Positions 8,126 to 16,690 of a stretch of DNA of 64,000 nucleotides are shown here, in pieces; position 1 is the first letter of the stretch, and each line of letters starts with the position of its first letter. The position numbers and the translations under genes were made by a program. The DNA is taken from assembly GCA_026708055.1 (NCBI GenBank), contig JAPOVS010000035.1:1-64000 (forward strand), read 5' to 3'. The stretch is from a bacterium (lineage in GTDB: Bacteria > Actinomycetota > Acidimicrobiia > Acidimicrobiales > CATQHL01). The notes beneath the pieces are model-generated. The model saw only the letters and a list, made by a program, of their open reading frames with translations. It made no database searches and was not told the origin of the DNA.

Positions 8126-9226
8126 ATGAAGATCACCGACGTGGAGATCCGGACATGCGGGGTCACCGAACTGTCGTCGGCCGAGCGCGGCAAGCTCCGG
8201 GGGCACCACACCCCTGACGTCGTGGTGATCACGCTCACGACCGACGAGGGACTCAGCGGCACCGCGTTCGGGTTCGGCGGACTCGACGCCAAGATTTGCG
8301 CACCGTCCTTCGAGGCGGTCAAACCCTTCATCATCGGGCGCGACCCCATGGCGCGGGAGAAGAACTTCCAGGACTTCCAGTTCTTCGACCGGCGCTGGAA
8401 CGTCCTCCCGATCTGGGTCTGGGGGCCATTCGACGTGGCGTGCTGGGACATCGCGGGCCAGGCTGCGGGCCTGCCCATCTACCAACTCCTGGGTGCGGCG
8501 CGCGAACGCGTCCCCGTCTATGCCAGCTCGATGTTCCTGGAGACCGACCAGGACTACCTCGATGAGGCGCTGGAGGTGCAGCGGCGCGGCTACCGGGGCT
8601 ACAAGCTGCACCCGCCGGGGCCGGCCGAACGTGACATGGCCCTGTACACCGCAGTCCGGGAGCTGGTCGGCCCCGACTACGCACTCATGACCGACCCGGT
8701 GGCGACACACAGCTATGCGGAGGCGGTGCGGGTGGGGCGCCACCTCGAATCTCTCGGCTACCTGTGGTTCGAGGAGCCCATCTGCGATCACGACATGTAC
8801 ACGCTGCAGAAGCTGACCGCCACGTTGGACATCCCGATCGCGGCCACCGAGGCCATCGCCGGGCTCCACACCTCGACAGCCAGCTACATCGCCAACCGGG
8901 CGTGTGACATCGTGCGGGCCGACGTCTCTTGGCGGGGCGGCATCACCGGCGTCATGAAGATCGCCACGCTGGCCGAAGCCTTCGGGATGAAGTGCGAGAT
9001 ACACACGTCGATCTACGAGGCCCTGGAGTTCGGCAACCTGCACTGCGCCCTCGCCGTCTCGAACTCCGACTTCCTGGAGTTGCTCTACCCCGTCGAGGAC
9101 TACTCGTTCGGCATCCGCCACGGCCTCCCCATCAGCGACGGGTATGCCTCAGCGCCCGAACTCCCGGGGCTGGGGGTGGAGTACGACTGGGACTGGATCG
9201 ACGACGCCACCATCGCCAAGTCGTAG
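8126..9226 (+). CDS. Enolase-superfamily sugar acid dehydratase-like protein
   Basis: The 366-residue product has the mandelate racemase/muconate lactonizing enzyme N-terminal capping domain and a C-terminal TIM barrel. Metal-ligand candidates are Asp in MTDPVA, Glu in FEEPI, and Glu in ATEAI. The second-strand region reads GYKLHPPGP, a K-x-H in place of the more common KxK. Members with such layouts dehydrate aldonates (for example rhamnonate, fuconate, galactonate) to 2-keto-3-deoxy acids. It is 9 nt downstream of the aldo/keto reductase and the last gene before a hairpin. Racemase or cycloisomerase activity cannot be excluded. Confidence 0.85.
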   Translation: MKITDVEIRTCGVTELSSAERGKLRGHHTPDVVVITLTTDEGLSGTAFGFGGLDAKICAPSFEAVKPFIIGRDPMAREKNFQDFQFFDRRWNVLPIWVWGPFDVACWDIAGQAAGLPIYQLLGAARERVPVYASSMFLETDQDYLDEALEVQRRGYRGYKLHPPGPAERDMALYTAVRELVGPDYALMTDPVATHSYAEAVRVGRHLESLGYLWFEEPICDHDMYTLQKLTATLDIPIAATEAIAGLHTSTASYIANRACDIVRADVSWRGGITGVMKIATLAEAFGMKCEIHTSIYEALEFGNLHCALAVSNSDFLELLYPVEDYSFGIRHGLPISDGYASAPELPGLGVEYDWDWIDDATIAKS

Positions 9227-9277
9227 ATCTCCCCGGGGCCGGGCCGCGCCGGACGCGTCACTCCGGTCGAAAACTGC

Positions 9278-9309
9278 GGCAGCCCGGGCCTCCCAGGACC
9301 CGGGCCGCC
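9278..9309. terminator. Hairpin between convergent genes
   Basis: GGC-A-GCCCGGG is followed by a 10-nt loop and CCCGGGC-C-GCC, giving a strong stem with one mismatch. It lies between the dehydratase gene (ends 9226, plus) and the solute-binding protein gene (ends 9349, minus). No U-run follows, so function as a terminator on both strands is inferred from position and stem strength. Confidence 0.5.
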
Positions 9310-9348
9310 GTTCTCACGAGCAACTCAGCGGCCGCTTAGTTGCTCCGG

Positions 9349-10815
9349 TCAGTTGTCCTGGGCAAGGATCCCCGGTGTCTCGGAGACGATGATGTCGACG
9401 GCTTCGTCCACGCTGATGTCGCCGGCCATGGCGCCGATCAGCGTCTCGCCGAACAGGGCAGAGGCTTCGTTCTCGCCAAGCGTGGACGGAGCCTTCTTCC
9501 CGAACGACGACGCAGCCAGCAGGTAGGCGCCGAGCAGTGGGTTCTCCTGCACGGCTGGGCTGTCGAAGAGAGCCGGATGGCTCGGGATGCTCCCCGCCAG
9601 GTTGAGGAAGTTCTCCTGCGCCTCGGCGTCCATGATCGCCAGTCGGGCGAACTCGAAGCCGAGCTCGGGACTCTCGCCGAAGGCGCCGATGCTGAACCCC
9701 TCGCCGGAGACGTACACGCCTCCGTCGCAGGTGGCGCCGGGCATCGGAATGTTGGCCAGGGTGAAGTCAGCGCTGTCGACGATGCGAGTGAGGTCCCAGT
9801 TGCCCGCCGTGGCGAATACGTACTCGCCCGTCAGGAACTGGCTGACCGCGCCGGACTGGTCGTAGGTCACCACCTCGGGCGTCATGAGGCCTTCGGTGAC
9901 CCAGCGCACAGGGCGCTCGATGGCGGCTCGGACCACGGCCTCGTCGCTCATGGTCAGGTCACCGCACTCGGCGAACACGTACGGCATGCCGGTCCACCAG
10001 CCCAGAAGCGGAATGTTGAATCCTGAGGCTATTCCCTTGTAGCCGGCGTCGGCAGCCTGCCGCATGATCGCTTCCATGTCGTCCATGGACGTGGGCGGCT
10101 CGGCGCCGAGTTCCGCCAGGAGATCGGCGTTGTACCACAACGCAATCAGGTTGCCGTAGACACGAACCGAGTAGATCTCGTCGCCAACCCGGTTGACGCC
10201 CGAGTCAGGCACCTGGTCGGCATCGGCGTACGTTGCCCAGTACGGATCGATCGGCCGGAGGGCGTTCACCTCGAGGAGCGAAACCTGGTCGGCCCAGTTG
10301 TAGAACATGAAGTCCGGCCCGGTCTGGGCTGCGGCCGAGGTGAGCACCTTCCCGGTGAAGTCCCCGTAGGGGAAGACCTCCACCGAGAGGTTGACGTTGG
10401 GGTATGCGGCCCGGAAACGATCGATGCCTGCGTTGATGGAGTCAAGCGGACCCTCGTTGTTGAAGTAGTGCCACACAACGAGGTCATCCTCGCGGTCCGA
10501 AGGGTTGTCCGGTGTGGCCACGCCGGGGGCATCGTCCGCAGCCGGAGCCGGAGCCGGCGCAGGGGCCGCCTCGTCGGCAGTGTCATCCGCGGCAGGGGCC
10601 GGAGCGGGCGCGGGCTCTTCGGCCGGAGCCGGAGCCGGAGCGGGCGCGGGCTCTTCGGCTGGAGCCGGAGCGGGCGCGGGCGCCTCAGCCGGAGCCGCGG
10701 GCGGGTCGGCCGGAGCCGGGGCCGCGCCGTCCGTGTCGTCGTCGCCACATGCGCTTGCGATCAGCGTGAGGGCAAACAGGGCTGCGAGCAATCGCAGCGC
10801 GGGCCGTCGTTTCAT
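9349..10815 (-). CDS. Carbohydrate ABC transporter substrate-binding lipoprotein
   Basis: This 488-residue extracellular lipoprotein belongs to the family 1 (MalE/UgpB-like) solute-binding proteins. The signal peptide ends in the lipobox IASAC (Cys23). A tether of roughly 80 residues, almost only Pro, Ala, Glu and Asp, follows before the folded domain begins near VVWHYFNNEG. The mature part shows a family-typical LIALWYNADLLAELG and a later DWTGMPY-like region (LLGWWTGMPYVFAEC). A GGAGGAGG lies ahead of the ATG at 10815. It is divergent from the two permease genes and shares the operator-bearing gap with them. The ligand is probably a sugar or oligosaccharide. The tether is encoded by short GC-rich tandem repeats. 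Confidence 0.9.
   Translation of the reverse strand: MKRRPALRLLAALFALTLIASACGDDDTDGAAPAPADPPAAPAEAPAPAPAPAEEPAPAPAPAPAEEPAPAPAPAADDTADEAAPAPAPAPAADDAPGVATPDNPSDREDDLVVWHYFNNEGPLDSINAGIDRFRAAYPNVNLSVEVFPYGDFTGKVLTSAAAQTGPDFMFYNWADQVSLLEVNALRPIDPYWATYADADQVPDSGVNRVGDEIYSVRVYGNLIALWYNADLLAELGAEPPTSMDDMEAIMRQAADAGYKGIASGFNIPLLGWWTGMPYVFAECGDLTMSDEAVVRAAIERPVRWVTEGLMTPEVVTYDQSGAVSQFLTGEYVFATAGNWDLTRIVDSADFTLANIPMPGATCDGGVYVSGEGFSIGAFGESPELGFEFARLAIMDAEAQENFLNLAGSIPSHPALFDSPAVQENPLLGAYLLAASSFGKKAPSTLGENEASALFGETLIGAMAGDISVDEAVDIIVSETPGILAQDN
10601..10680 (+). repeat. GC-rich tandem repeat encoding the lipoprotein tether
   Basis: The segment GGAGCGGGCGCGGGCTCTTC begins at 10601 and again at 10637. 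A shortened copy begins at 10667. Simple GGAGCC units fill the spaces. It lies inside the substrate-binding protein gene and codes on the minus strand for alternating Pro/Ala with EE pairs. Such repeats can change length by slippage. Confidence 0.65.
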
Positions 10816-10851
10816 TGCAGGGTCCTCCTCCGGATGGGCAGTATGCCACCT

Positions 10852-10866
10852 ACTCATATGATAACC
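10852..10866 (+). promoter_or_regulatory. Operator-like site, copy 3
   Basis: ACTCATATGATAACC lies in the 87-bp divergent gap between the solute-binding protein gene and the first permease gene, with an ATG centre and partial dyad symmetry. It matches the motif shared with five other promoter regions of the cluster. A regulator bound here could act on both transcription units. Confidence 0.55.
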
Positions 10867-10902
10867 TGATGTCAGGTCTTCCGCAAGGGTCCGGAGATTC
10901 AT

Positions 10903-11856
10903 TTGGCCGGCGCTACGCACACGGGCTCCAAGCTCAGATCGGAGGGACGGCTCGCCCGGGCCGCCAGGTGGCGAATGCCCCGCCGTCGTGCTCGCCGAGA
11001 GACCGTCGCCGGGGCAGCGACACTCCCGGCGCTCGCCTTCCTCGCCGTCTTCGCCGTGCTCCCGCTGTACGAGATGGTCAGCATGGCGTTCGGCGAGGTC
11101 GGTTTTGCCGAGGTGGTCACCGGCGAGTGGGAGCACACCACCAGCAACTTCAGGGACCTTCCCGAGAGCCGCGGATTCTTGGATGCGCTCGAGAACACGC
11201 TCGTGTTCGTCGCAATAGTGGTCGTCGCAAGCATCGCACTCGGCCTTGCCACGGCTCACGTCATCCGCCTCGAGCGACTCAGCCGGCGCACGCTGCAGAC
11301 GATGATGGTGTTCGCCTGGGCGCTGCCCCCGATCATCAGCGGAAGCGTGTGGAAGTTCATCCTGTCCGGCAACGGCGTCGCCAACGCGCTGCTCGGCCTC
11401 GTCGGGGTGGATCGCCAGCTCTGGCTCGCCGATCCCGGCAAGTCTCTCTACTCGGTCGCCTTCGTCACCGCGTGGCAGGCCGTTCCCTTCGCCGCGCTGG
11501 TGCTGAAGGCCGCACTCCTCGACGTCCCTCCCGAACAGGTCGAGGCGGCCGCGGTCGATGGAGCGACGAGGCGGCACGTCTTCGTGCACGTCACACTTCC
11601 CCATCTGAAGCCCGTACTGGTGGTCCTCACCGTACTCATCACGGTGTATGCGTTCCGTAGCTTCGACCTCTTGTTCGTGATGACCCAGGGTGGGCCCGGC
11701 ACCTCATCGACGACCCTGCCGTTCCTTGCCTGGCGAAGAGCGTTCGAGTTCGGGCACTTCGGCGAGGGTGCCGCGCTGGCGTGCATCTCCTCTGCCTTCA
11801 TCGTCGCCGCGGCGGCGTACTACTCGCGAGTGAGCCGTCGGCTCGACGAGGGGTAG
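10903..11856 (+). CDS. Carbohydrate ABC transporter permease (MalF-like)
   Basis: The 317-residue integral membrane protein has about six hydrophobic segments. It carries the cytoplasmic EAA loop as EAAAVDGATRRHVFVHVTLP near residues 208-227, which docks the ATPase. The TTG at 10903 is chosen because GGAG lies 6 nt upstream. It is followed 6 nt later by the second permease gene. With the divergent lipoprotein they make a CUT1-type sugar importer. No ATP-binding subunit gene is present in the cluster, so a shared ATPase encoded elsewhere (MsmK/MsiK-like) is inferred. Confidence 0.9.
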   Translation: MAGATHTGSKLRSEGRLARAARWRMPRRRARRETVAGAATLPALAFLAVFAVLPLYEMVSMAFGEVGFAEVVTGEWEHTTSNFRDLPESRGFLDALENTLVFVAIVVVASIALGLATAHVIRLERLSRRTLQTMMVFAWALPPIISGSVWKFILSGNGVANALLGLVGVDRQLWLADPGKSLYSVAFVTAWQAVPFAALVLKAALLDVPPEQVEAAAVDGATRRHVFVHVTLPHLKPVLVVLTVLITVYAFRSFDLLFVMTQGGPGTSSTTLPFLAWRRAFEFGHFGEGAALACISSAFIVAAAAYYSRVSRRLDEG

Positions 11857-11862
11857 ATCACG

Positions 11863-12693
11863 ATGGCCATCGTCGGCTCCGAGCGTAGGTCCCTGGCGAG
11901 GTACCTGGTGCTCGGCCTGCTGTTCTTCCTGTACGGCATTCCGATCCTGTACCTGGTCGTCACGTCGTTCAAAGCCGCCTCGGAGATACCGGTGACTCCG
12001 GCGGCGGTGGTCTTCACGCCGTTGCTGGACTCCGTTCGGGCTGTGTGGGATGACGCCCTCTGGACCGCGGCGAAGAACTCCGCCTATATCGCGTTCGGTA
12101 CGGCCATCGTCGTGGTGGGACTGGCGACGCCCGCCGCGTACGGCTTGGCACGCATGCGCAGCGGCCGGATCCTGTCGTTCCTTCTCTTCAGCCTGATCGT
12201 TCTCCAGATGGTGCCGCAGGCGAACTCGGTGATCCCGCTTCTCCGAGTCCTCGTGAGGCTCGACCTTCTCGGGAGCAGGCTGGGGATTATTTTCGCGCTC
12301 AGCGCGCTGCTCCTGCCTTTCGCGGTCATCATCCTCCGGCCTTTCTTCGCATCGCTCCCGCCCGAGACCATCGAGGCTGCCCGACTCGATGGCGCCTCGG
12401 AACTGGCCGTCTTCTATCGAATCGCAATCCCGCTGGCGCGCAACGGCATCGCCACCATCGCCGTTCTCGTCTGGATCCTGGGCTGGGGCGAGTTCCTCTA
12501 CTCGGTCAGCTTCCTCCCGAAGACCGATCTCCTACCGATGTCGGCCCTGATGAGCCTGCAGGTCTCCTCCGAAGGTGTGCGCTGGGGTCCCTTGATGGCG
12601 CTGGCGATGTTCACCGCCCTTCCGATCGTGGCGGTCTTCATCGCCACCCAGCGGCTGCTGGCCACGGGACTCACGCTCGGGGCGGTGAAGTAG
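11863..12693 (+). CDS. Carbohydrate ABC transporter permease (MalG-like)
   Basis: The 276-residue product is the second transmembrane subunit of the sugar importer. It has six predicted membrane segments and the EAA loop EAARLDGASELAVFYRIAIP near residues 168-187. The N-terminus (RYLVLGLLFFLYGIPILYLV) and the PLLRVLVRLDLLGSRLGII segment are typical of MalG-type permeases. It is separated by 6 nt from the MalF-like gene. The downstream gap to the convergent LLM gene contains a compound inverted repeat (CGAACC near 12699 with GGTTCG near 12736, and an inner GTGGC-GAC-GCCAC) that may end transcription. Confidence 0.9.
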   Translation: MAIVGSERRSLARYLVLGLLFFLYGIPILYLVVTSFKAASEIPVTPAAVVFTPLLDSVRAVWDDALWTAAKNSAYIAFGTAIVVVGLATPAAYGLARMRSGRILSFLLFSLIVLQMVPQANSVIPLLRVLVRLDLLGSRLGIIFALSALLLPFAVIILRPFFASLPPETIEAARLDGASELAVFYRIAIPLARNGIATIAVLVWILGWGEFLYSVSFLPKTDLLPMSALMSLQVSSEGVRWGPLMALAMFTALPIVAVFIATQRLLATGLTLGAVK

Positions 12694-12776
12694 GGGACCG
12701 AACCTCGGCGCTCCGGGCGTGGCGACGCCACTGCCGGTTCGTGCGGCGCACCGCCATTGTCGTTGGAGGTGCCCGG

Positions 12777-13697
12777 TCAGTTCCGCCGCAGCACCCCCAC
12801 GACAGGAGCGAACGCCTCGGCGTCGGTGACGACGAAGTGCGATATCCCGAGCTCGGCTCGGGTTCGGCGGACTTTGCCGGCCACCTCTTCGACGCCTCCC
12901 GCCAGGACGAAGGGTGAGTCCTGGATTTCCTGGAGTCCAAGCCCTGTGCGCTCCGCGACGGCGCCGGAGATGGCCTCGAAGGGCGTCCCGATGTGCAGTT
13001 CCGTGATGATGATGGACAACTCGATCTGCTCGGCGCGCCGCCCGGCGTGGCGCTGGAGCCTGCCGATGCGGTCGACGAGCGCCGACCGGTGATAGCCCGA
13101 CTGCCGCGGCGTCCCGTCGGGGAGGTGTGCGAGTCCGGTGAACTGGAAGATGTCCGCGTGGCGTCCGGCCAGTTCCAGCATGCGGTCCCCGGAACCGCCG
13201 AGGAGCAGCGGGATCCGATCTCGGGGCAACTCCACGCCGAGGGTGTCGGACCTCGTGTCGGCGTCGCCGCCGTCGAGGTCGGCCTCTCCGGGCCGCAGGA
13301 GGGGAGCCACCACGGCGAGCGTCTCGCTCAGGATCTCGACACGCCGGCGGCCAGTGGGGAAGTCGATGCCGAGCGTGTCGTGTTCGGCCTTCGCCCAGCC
13401 GGCCCCCAGCCCGAGCACCAAGCGGCCGGAGGTCAGCTGGTCGAGCGTTGCGGCGGTGCGCGCCAGCAGCCCGGGGTTGTAGAAGCCGGCGTTGAGGACC
13501 AGCGGCCCGACCCGGAGATCGGTGGTGGCCTCGGATGCGATGAGCAGCGGGAGGAACGGGTCCACGGATCCGAAGTGGTCGAAGGTGTAGAACTCGTCGA
13601 AACCGGCGCTCTCGGCGTGCTGCGCGGCGACGATGATCGCTTCGCGGCCCGCGGCCGATGCTGCCGCCGCCTGGACGCCGAAGGTGAATGGCCGCAT
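12777..13697 (-). CDS. LLM-class flavin/F420-dependent oxidoreductase
   Basis: The 306-residue TIM-barrel protein belongs to the luciferase-like monooxygenase superfamily, whose actinobacterial members often use coenzyme F420. Features seen are AESAGFDEFYTFDHFG near the start, LGPLV-like RVGPLVLN, LDQLTSGRLVLGLGAGW in the middle and PLLLGGSG further on. The ATG at 13697 is used because GAGGAGG lies before it; the longer frame reads into the promoter. The gene is divergent from the second enolase-superfamily gene, with an operator-like site in the gap. Its substrate and its place in the sugar pathway are unknown. Confidence 0.87.
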   Translation of the reverse strand: MRPFTFGVQAAAASAAGREAIIVAAQHAESAGFDEFYTFDHFGSVDPFLPLLIASEATTDLRVGPLVLNAGFYNPGLLARTAATLDQLTSGRLVLGLGAGWAKAEHDTLGIDFPTGRRRVEILSETLAVVAPLLRPGEADLDGGDADTRSDTLGVELPRDRIPLLLGGSGDRMLELAGRHADIFQFTGLAHLPDGTPRQSGYHRSALVDRIGRLQRHAGRRAEQIELSIIITELHIGTPFEAISGAVAERTGLGLQEIQDSPFVLAGGVEEVAGKVRRTRAELGISHFVVTDAEAFAPVVGVLRRN

Positions 13698-13768
13698 GTG
13701 TCCCTCCTCGGACCTCAGGGTGACGGGTCGCGTCCGGTCGGGCCGGTCCCTGTGCGTTCCACCTATCA

Positions 13769-13783
13769 TCTCATATGATTAGT
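13769..13783 (+). promoter_or_regulatory. Operator-like site, copy 4
   Basis: TCTCATATGATTAGT fits the shared motif and contains the perfect 8-bp palindrome TCATATGA at 13771-13778. It lies in the gap between the LLM gene (start 13697, minus) and the enolase-superfamily gene (start 13827, plus). Confidence 0.55.
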
Positions 13784-13826
13784 TGGACGGCAAAGAAGTA
13801 AAGAAGTCTAGACGGGGTAAAGGGGA

Positions 13827-15053
13827 ATGGCGCCGGCAGAGACCGACCTTGAAATCACCGCGGTCACCACCATCAGGTGTCAGCGGCAACCGAACGTGCT
13901 GTGGGTCCAGCTGACCTGCTCGACGGGAGAGGTCGGACTCGGCGAGACGTGGTTCGGGGTCGGGCCCACCGAGACGCACATTCACGACCTCGCCGCGCCC
14001 TACCTGCTCGGTGCCGATCCCGGGTTGATCCGTCGACACCAGCAGGAACTCATGATGCTGTGGTCGCGCAAGGGCGTCGGCGCCGAGGCCAGAGGGGCGT
14101 CCGCGGTGGAGGTGGCGCTGTGGGACCTCGTCGGGAAGGTCCGGGGACTGCCGATCCATCGGATGTTGGGCGGCGCCAGCCGGGATCGGGTGCCCGTGTA
14201 CAACACGTGCGTCGGCCCCGGGTACATGAAGACGCCGCTGGCGGTCGGCAACGACCTGTTCTCGCCGCCGGAGCCAGGAGGCCGCCACGAGGACATGCAG
14301 GCGACGCTCGAAGCGCCCGGCGACCTCGCTCGTGATCTGCTGGATTCCGGGATCAGGACGATGAAGATCCTTCCGTTCGACGCCCGTCTGGCCTACGGCG
14401 ACGGTGACATCTTCCGGCTCGAGGATCTGGAACGAGGTCTTCGCATCCTCGCTGAGATCCGCGGCGCGGTGGGCGACGCCATGGAGATCGCGATCGAGTG
14501 CCGGGGCCGTTGGAACGTGCCCGCCGCCAAGCGGATGATGGGTGCGATAGCCGAGTTCGAACCGGTTTGGGTCGAGGACCCGATCCGGAACGAGAACGCG
14601 GCCGCGCTGGCCGAGGTGCGGGCGGCTGGGATCACGCCGATCGCGGCGGGTGAGTCGCTGGGGATTCCCTACCGTCATCTCGAGCTGATTCAGGCCGGCG
14701 CGGCCGACATCGTCCTGACCGACGTGGTCTGGAACGGCGGGATCGGCCCGGCACGGACGGTGTGCGACCTGGCGTCGCTGCACTTGCTGTCGGCGGGTCT
14801 GCACGACTGCACCGGACCGGTCGGCCTCGCCGCCAGCGTGCACCTGGCACTGCACCACCCCGCCACCTTCGGTCAGGAGATCGTACGGGCCTATCTCCAC
14901 GGGTGGTACGAGGACGTCGCCGTGGGCCTTCCCACGCTGGCCGACGGCGAGATGTCCGTCGCTGGCGCGCCGGGGCACGGGGTCGAGCTGCGCGGTGACT
15001 TCCTCACCGACACCGGGACCGCGATGCGAACCACGACGAGGGAGGACAGGTGA
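13827..15053 (+). CDS. Enolase-superfamily dehydratase/racemase-like protein
   Basis: The 408-residue protein is a second mandelate racemase/muconate lactonizing enzyme-type member. Candidate metal ligands are Glu in AIECRGRW, Glu in WVEDPI and Glu in AAGES. The general-base region reads IRTMKILPF, so only one Lys of the usual KxK is clear. A conserved LHDCTGPVGL follows toward the C-terminus. It starts with an ATG 27 nt after a TAG in the leader, and its last codons overlap the next SDR gene by 4 nt (GTGA). With that SDR it forms an operon that may act on a second aldonate. Family membership is solid; reaction type is not. Confidence 0.85.
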   Translation: MAPAETDLEITAVTTIRCQRQPNVLWVQLTCSTGEVGLGETWFGVGPTETHIHDLAAPYLLGADPGLIRRHQQELMMLWSRKGVGAEARGASAVEVALWDLVGKVRGLPIHRMLGGASRDRVPVYNTCVGPGYMKTPLAVGNDLFSPPEPGGRHEDMQATLEAPGDLARDLLDSGIRTMKILPFDARLAYGDGDIFRLEDLERGLRILAEIRGAVGDAMEIAIECRGRWNVPAAKRMMGAIAEFEPVWVEDPIRNENAAALAEVRAAGITPIAAGESLGIPYRHLELIQAGAADIVLTDVVWNGGIGPARTVCDLASLHLLSAGLHDCTGPVGLAASVHLALHHPATFGQEIVRAYLHGWYEDVAVGLPTLADGEMSVAGAPGHGVELRGDFLTDTGTAMRTTTREDR

Positions 15054-15826
15054 CCGACCTGCGACTCGACGGCCAGTCCATCGCAATCACCGGGGCGTTG
15101 GGCGACATCGGCTCGGCGATCGCCCACGAGGTGCTCCGTCTCGGCGCCGATGCCATGATCATCGATCTCGCCGCCGAGGCCGACGCGCAGGGCCTGCTGG
15201 AGCCGTTCCGTCGGCACGGACCGGAGGTTCGCTATGCGCAGGCCGACGTGCGCGACTTCGCGCAGGTCGAGGCCGCCTTGGCTGCTGTGCCGGATCTGAC
15301 CGGTGTGGTCGGCAACGCCGGCATCGGCATCATGGCGCCGTTCCTGGAGATGACCCCCCAGATCTGGTCCGAACAGATCGACACCAACCTGACCGGGTGC
15401 TTCAACACCGGACTGGCCGCGGCGCGCCGGCTGGCGGGCAACGGGGGATCAGTGGTGTTCACGAGCAGCTGGATCGGCAGCGTGCCGTGGCCCGGCATGG
15501 CGGCCTACTGCGCCAGCAAGGGCGGTCTGGAGATGCTGATGAAGGTGATGGCGCGGGATCTTGCCGACCTCGGCATCCGTGTGAACGCCGTGGCGCCGGG
15601 GATCGTGAATGCGGGCGCCGCCCGGAAGGTCGCCGAGGAGAACCCCGAGTTCGCGGCGGTCATGGGCAGGGTGATCCCGCTCGGAGGGCTGGGAGCTCCC
15701 GAGCAGGTGGCGCACGCTGTGGCGTTCCTCATGAGCGATGCCAGCACCTACATGACGGGCAGCGTGGTGACGGTGGACGGTGGTTGCTCGCTGTTCAAGT
15801 ACGAGACTGACGACTCGGGGACGTGA
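15050..15826 (+). CDS. Short-chain dehydrogenase/reductase
   Basis: The 258-residue SDR starts with a GTG inside the stop of the preceding gene, giving coupled translation. The nucleotide-binding loop is ITGALGDIGSA near residues 13-23, NAGIGIMAPF is the NAG region, and the active-site segment is TSSWIG followed by YCASKGG. The Asp at IIDLAA suggests an NAD preference. It probably oxidises the product of the adjacent enolase-superfamily enzyme, for instance a 2-keto-3-deoxy sugar acid, as is known for related SDRs in non-phosphorylative routes. The gene ends 37 nt before a convergent RraA-like gene. Confidence 0.87.
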   Translation: MTDLRLDGQSIAITGALGDIGSAIAHEVLRLGADAMIIDLAAEADAQGLLEPFRRHGPEVRYAQADVRDFAQVEAALAAVPDLTGVVGNAGIGIMAPFLEMTPQIWSEQIDTNLTGCFNTGLAAARRLAGNGGSVVFTSSWIGSVPWPGMAAYCASKGGLEMLMKVMARDLADLGIRVNAVAPGIVNAGAARKVAEENPEFAAVMGRVIPLGGLGAPEQVAHAVAFLMSDASTYMTGSVVTVDGGCSLFKYETDDSGT

Positions 15827-15863
15827 CCCCCTCGAGCGGCCCGACGCGCCCGATCCCGGCTGG

Positions 15864-16529
15864 TCAGAGCACGCCGTATTGTTCGAAGGCCTCGGTCGCG
15901 GTCATGCCGTTCTCGATGTCCTTCAGCACGAGACTCTCCGTGGCGACCTTCTCGAGCGCGCGCTCGATCACCTCGTCCTCGATCTCGGCCGGAACGATCA
16001 CCACCCCGTCACGGTCACCGATGACCAGGTCGCCGGGCGCGATCCTGACGGGACCGATCTCGATGGCCACGCCGAAGTCCACGACCGACGAACGCACGCC
16101 GGCGTCCTGTCCGTAGGCCCCTCGGGAGAAGATGGGAAAGCCCCTGTCGAGGACGAGTTTGGTGTCGCGGTGGTAGCCGTCGATGACGGCGCCGCTCGCA
16201 CCGTTCCGCTGAGCGACGGCGGTGAGGATCTCTCCCCATGCGGCGCAGGGAGTTCGTGCGCCACGAGCCACGTACACATCGTCGGGCCCGAGGGCGTCCA
16301 GTGCCGCGGTGAGCGCACCGAAGGGCCTCGCCTGAGGTCCGAACACGTCAGCCATGAGGACGGGCATCGCCCGCCCGACGAGGACGAGTTCCGGGTCGAG
16401 CGGTCGTATCGCCGGCGGGAGGAATTGACGGCTGCGCCCCAGGGCGTCGAGGACGTCACCGACGACCGCTGTGTGGAGTTGCTCTCGGATTCTGTGGTTC
16501 ACAGCCACTGCTTCTGGACCGGCGTTCAT
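15864..16529 (-). CDS. RraA-like protein (second copy)
   Basis: The 221-residue product resembles the RraA/HMG aldolase family and the first copy at 2317-2988. Similar blocks are VVGDVLDALGRS near the N-terminus, GASGAVIDGYHRDT in the middle, and APGDLVIGDRDGVVIVP near the C-terminus. The ATG at 16529 is preferred over the upstream GTG or TTG codons of the longer frame because GGAG lies about 12 nt before it. The two copies differ widely in sequence, so they are not a recent duplication. The gene is divergent from the nucleoside-hydrolase-like gene, and the gap contains two operator-like sites. Confidence 0.85.
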   Translation of the reverse strand: MNAGPEAVAVNHRIREQLHTAVVGDVLDALGRSRQFLPPAIRPLDPELVLVGRAMPVLMADVFGPQARPFGALTAALDALGPDDVYVARGARTPCAAWGEILTAVAQRNGASGAVIDGYHRDTKLVLDRGFPIFSRGAYGQDAGVRSSVVDFGVAIEIGPVRIAPGDLVIGDRDGVVIVPAEIEDEVIERALEKVATESLVLKDIENGMTATEAFEQYGVL

Positions 16530-16596
16530 GAGCGTGCTCTCTCCGGAGTTCCGGCGAGCCGCCCCGCCACGCACTCCTAAGCTAACACACTTGCAA

Positions 16597-16611
16597 TCTC
16601 ATCATATAAGT
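16597..16611 (-). promoter_or_regulatory. Operator-like site, copy 5
   Basis: On the minus strand this reads ACTTATATGATGAGA, a match to the shared motif. It lies 68 nt before the RraA-like start at 16529. The nearby TTAGCTTAG (minus strand, about 16577-16585) also occurs near copy 2 before the SMP-30 gene, which suggests similar promoter architecture. Confidence 0.55.
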
Positions 16612-16690
16612 CTCTCGCCCGTTCTGTCAGATCCGTTTTGCTGCTGTGTGCCGCGGGTCCCCGTTCATGGACCCGTCACAGGGGCCGGTA

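Noticed and set aside
10468-10869. Open frames on the plus strand that read Ser/Gly/Ala/Arg repeats
   Set aside because: They are antisense to the Pro/Ala/Glu tether of the sugar-binding lipoprotein and arise from its tandem repeat.
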